From positions 1-8,613 of the forward strand of contig DPRM01000142.1 in NCBI GenBank assembly GCA_003537645.1: a DNA stretch of 8,613 nt. The letters are read 5' to 3'. A program made the translations under genes and the position numbers. Under the pieces are notes generated by a model. That model did no database searches. It had not been told where the DNA came from and saw only the letters and a program-made list of their open reading frames with translations. This document shows, piece by piece, positions 6,391 to 8,613 of this stretch. The number at the start of each line of letters is the position of its first letter. The stretch's first letter is position 1. Origin of the DNA: Prolixibacteraceae bacterium. Lineage in GTDB: Bacteria; Bacteroidota; Bacteroidia; Bacteroidales; Prolixibacteraceae.

Positions 6391-6432
6391 GTCACCTGAA
6401 GCACAGGGAACTGTCAAGTTCGGTGACAAAAA
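6386..6432. repeat. 11-bp perfect inverted repeat with a third internal half-site, upstream of htpG
   Basis: TTTTTGTCACC (6386-6396) and GGTGACAAAAA (6422-6432) are perfectly complementary with a 25-base loop. Inside the loop, TGTCA at 6412-6416 can also pair with TGACA at 6424-6428, an alternative 5-bp stem with a 7-base loop. The two pairings exclude each other. Neither strand has a T-run directly after the right arm beyond the arm itself, so an ordinary terminator is unlikely. An operator or an alternative RNA structure ahead of htpG fits better. It is unlike the CIRCE element of HrcA. Confidence 0.6.
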
Positions 6433-6450
6433 GTCATTTTTGCTTCGTGG

Positions 6451-6461
6451 TATAATCTTTG
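6451..6461 (+). promoter_or_regulatory. Possible htpG promoter core (TATAATCTTTG)
   Basis: TATAATCTTTG contains TAATCTTTG, one base longer than TAnnTTTG, and also a TATAAT hexamer. It lies 47 bases before the htpG ATG. A TTTTTG at 6437-6442 is only 10 bases upstream, too close for a -33 box, so the assignment is tentative. Confidence 0.35.
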
Positions 6462-6508
6462 AAAAAATGCTGTACAATAAATAGAATGTTAATCTAAAAT
6501 TATAAGAA

Positions 6509-8560
6509 ATGCAAAAAGGAAAAATAGGAGTAAGCAGTGACAATTTATTTCCGATCATTAAAAAGTTTCTGTATTCCGATCACGATATCTTCCTTCGTGA
6601 AATAATTTCGAATGCAGTTGATGCCACACAGAAATTACGCACACTGGCCGGTCGCGGCGAGTATTCGGGCGATATGAGCAATGCTAAAGTGAGCGTAACG
6701 ATTGATAAAGAAGCCAAAACCATTACCATTTCTGACAACGGAATCGGGATGACGGCCGAAGAAGTTGAAAAATACATTAACCAGATTGCATTTTCAGGAG
6801 CCGAAGAATTCCTGGAAAAGTATAAAAACGATGCAAACGCCATTATCGGCCATTTCGGATTGGGCTTTTACTCTTCGTTTATGGTTTCCAGCCAGGTTGA
6901 TATTATTTCCAAATCGTATCGCGAGGGAGCTACCGCCATTCGCTGGGAGTGCGACGGAAGCCCTGAATACATGCTCGAAGAAGGCGATAGGGCAGAGGTT
7001 GGAACCGATATTGTGATGCACATCAATGCCGATTCCGAAGAGTTTCTGGAAAAATCGCGCATTCAGGATATTCTGAACAAATACTGCAAATTCCTGCCGA
7101 TTCCGGTAGTTTTTGGCAAGAAAACCACCTGGAAAGACGGCAAGGAAGTGGATACCGACGAGGATAATCAGGTGAACGATGTGGCTCCGGCATGGACAAA
7201 AAAACCGGTTGACCTGAAAGAGGAAGATTATTCGAATTTCTACCGCCAGTTGTACCCAATGGCCGAAGAGCCGCTGTTTAATATTCACCTGAATGTGGAT
7301 TACCCGTTTAACCTCACCGGAATTTTGTACTTCCCAAAACTGAAAAATACCATTGAAGTTCAGAAAAATAAGATTCAACTATATAGCAATCAGGTTTTTG
7401 TGACTGATTCAGTTGAAGGCATTGTTCCTGAATTTCTTACCCTGTTGCATGGTGTAATCGATTCGCCGGATATTCCATTAAATGTTTCGCGTTCGTATCT
7501 GCAAAGCGATTCGAATGTAAAGAAAATCAGCAGCCACGTCACAAAAAAAGTGGCCGACCGCCTTTCGCAACTGTTTGCTGAAAAGCGAGAAGATTTTGAA
7601 GCAAAATGGGATGATCTCCGTTTGTTCATCGAATACGGAATGCTCACCGAAGAAAAATTTTACGATAAAGCAGAGAAATTCTTCCTTTTCAAAAATACCG
7701 ACAACAAGTATTTTACCCTTGAAGAATATGAAACCCTGATCAAACCAGAACAAACCGACAAGGATAACAACCTGGTTTATTTATACACCAGCAATCTCGA
7801 AGATCAGTTCTCATTTGTTCAGGCCGCAAAAAATAAAGGTTACGATGTGCTGGTAATGAACAATGTACTGGCTACTCCATTGATTAACAAATTCGAACAG
7901 AAGTACACCAACAAGCGTTTTGTGCGTGTTGACTCCGACGTTGTAGAGCATTTGATTGCCAAAGATGACAAAACGCACGAACTGAGCTGGGAAGAAAAGA
8001 ACGAGCTGAGTCCGATTTTTAAAGCCGTTTGTCCTGAAAATAAAGATTTCGGGTTTATTGTCGATTTCAAAGATTTAGGCGAAAATGGCAGCCCGATGGT
8101 AATTACCCGCAACGAGTTTATGCGCCGAATGAAAGATATGAGCCAGATGCAGGGCGGAATGAGTTTTTATGGCGATCTTCCAGAAAATATGAATCTGGTT
8201 GTAAACACTTCGCATCCGTTGGTAAAACAAATTTTCGGTGAACGCGATGCCGTGTTGGGTTCGGAGCTTGAAAAGGTTAAAAGTGAATTGCAAGCGAAGG
8301 AATCAGAAAAATCGGAACTCGAAAAAACCAAAAATGGTAAAAAAGACGAGGAAATTCCTTCAGAAATAAAAGAAAAATCGGAAGAAGTTGAGAAAGCGAT
8401 TTCTGCCCTTCAGGATGAGCGAAAAGAAAAACTTACAGCGTTTGGCAAAGAGAACAAATTGGCCAAACAGCTGGTCGATCTTGCTCTGCTTGCCAACGGA
8501 ATGCTGAAAGGTGAAGACCTCGATAAATTCGTGAAGCGTAGTTTTGAAATGATCAAATAA
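6509..8560 (+). CDS. htpG: Molecular chaperone HtpG (bacterial Hsp90)
   Basis: The 683-residue product is a cytosolic, dimeric, ATP-driven chaperone. The GHKL ATPase domain is complete: FLREIISNAVDA (28-39) with the catalytic glutamate E31 and Mg-binding N35, SDNGIGM (75-81) with D76 contacting adenine, the ATP-lid glycine motif GHFGLGFYS (114-122), and GTDIVMHI (165-172). The middle domain carries LNVSR (324-328), whose R328 is the arginine that senses the ATP phosphates in this family. There is no long charged linker between the first two domains and no C-terminal MEEVD, as expected for bacteria. The dimerisation domain contains a highly charged, probably helical insertion (about 583-645, rich in E and K) before the ending LLANGMLKGEDLDKFVKRS. 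This makes it some 50 residues longer than the E. coli protein; bacteroidetal HtpG proteins are of similar length. The ATG follows an AT-rich leader. Confidence 0.97.
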   Translation: MQKGKIGVSSDNLFPIIKKFLYSDHDIFLREIISNAVDATQKLRTLAGRGEYSGDMSNAKVSVTIDKEAKTITISDNGIGMTAEEVEKYINQIAFSGAEEFLEKYKNDANAIIGHFGLGFYSSFMVSSQVDIISKSYREGATAIRWECDGSPEYMLEEGDRAEVGTDIVMHINADSEEFLEKSRIQDILNKYCKFLPIPVVFGKKTTWKDGKEVDTDEDNQVNDVAPAWTKKPVDLKEEDYSNFYRQLYPMAEEPLFNIHLNVDYPFNLTGILYFPKLKNTIEVQKNKIQLYSNQVFVTDSVEGIVPEFLTLLHGVIDSPDIPLNVSRSYLQSDSNVKKISSHVTKKVADRLSQLFAEKREDFEAKWDDLRLFIEYGMLTEEKFYDKAEKFFLFKNTDNKYFTLEEYETLIKPEQTDKDNNLVYLYTSNLEDQFSFVQAAKNKGYDVLVMNNVLATPLINKFEQKYTNKRFVRVDSDVVEHLIAKDDKTHELSWEEKNELSPIFKAVCPENKDFGFIVDFKDLGENGSPMVITRNEFMRRMKDMSQMQGGMSFYGDLPENMNLVVNTSHPLVKQIFGERDAVLGSELEKVKSELQAKESEKSELEKTKNGKKDEEIPSEIKEKSEEVEKAISALQDERKEKLTAFGKENKLAKQLVDLALLANGMLKGEDLDKFVKRSFEMIK

Positions 8561-8570
8561 AAATCTTGGG

Positions 8571-8597
8571 TTTAGTTTAGTTAGTTAGGTTTAGTTT
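8571..8597 (+). repeat. Short TTTAG/TTAG repeat tract after htpG
   Basis: The 27 bases are made of consecutive units TTTAG, TTTAG, TTAG, TTAG, then GTTTAG and TTTGG. It lies between the htpG stop and the putative terminator arm. No role is evident; it is a low-complexity, C-free transcript end. Confidence 0.55.
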
Positions 8598-8613
8598 GGC
8601 AGGTTCTCTTCGG
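8598..8613 (+). terminator. Left half of a probable htpG terminator, cut by the window edge
   Basis: GGCAGGTTCTC (8598-8608) is followed by TTCG and a G, so C8608-TTCG-G8613 forms the start of the very stable cUUCGg tetraloop. It begins 38 bases after the htpG stop. The right arm and any T-run fall outside the window, so this is an inference from the left half only. Confidence 0.45.

Noticed and set aside
6794..7378. 194-codon minus-strand open frame within htpG
   Set aside because: Complementary to the conserved N-terminal and middle domains of HtpG; no motif or start context supports it.
8571..8597. Telomere-like or CRISPR-like interpretation of the TTTAG repeats
   Set aside because: The tract is only 27 bases, with irregular units and no spacers; it is simple low-complexity sequence.

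Overview
This window looks like ordinary chromosomal DNA from a member of the Bacteroidota, most likely a marine or gut-type relative of Bacteroidales/Marinilabiliales. The order is an inference from protein flavour only. The phylum call rests on four things: promoter elements of the TAnnTTTG type (-7) instead of classical sigma70 boxes, near absence of Shine-Dalgarno sequences with AT-rich leaders, the bacteroidetal form of dipeptidyl peptidase III (HECLGH zinc motif), and an HtpG of about 680 residues with a charged C-terminal insertion.

Layout, left to right. Positions 1-263 are a very AT-rich intergenic region. It carries a strong leftward promoter for a gene outside the window, homopolymeric A/T tracts, and the leader of an HU-type nucleoid protein gene (264-533). 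HU ends in a clear intrinsic terminator whose U-tract runs directly into the -7 box of the next promoter. That promoter probably drives a two-gene operon: a TrmH-like SPOUT RNA 2'-O-methyltransferase (619-1293) and, 7 bp later, a family M49 dipeptidyl peptidase III (1301-3259). A class-V aminotransferase / SufS-like PLP enzyme (3256-4716) lies on the minus strand; its stop codon interlocks with that of the peptidase, so the two converge with no space between them. A divergent promoter region (about 4717-4867) with a cluster of TGCG/CGCA half-sites separates it from a polytopic membrane protein of unknown function (4868-6325). After a 183-bp intergenic region with an 11-bp perfect inverted repeat comes htpG, the bacterial Hsp90 (6509-8560). 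The window closes in what looks like the left half of a UUCG-loop terminator.

The genes do not form one pathway. They are mostly housekeeping functions: nucleoid structure, RNA modification, peptide turnover, PLP chemistry and protein folding. I found no mobile element, CRISPR array, tRNA, rRNA, toxin-antitoxin pair or defence system. I see no convincing undescribed system. The points worth a second look are the intergenic repeat structures, the uncharacterised membrane protein, the stand-alone SufS-like enzyme with a paired-cysteine loop, and the tail-to-tail overlap.
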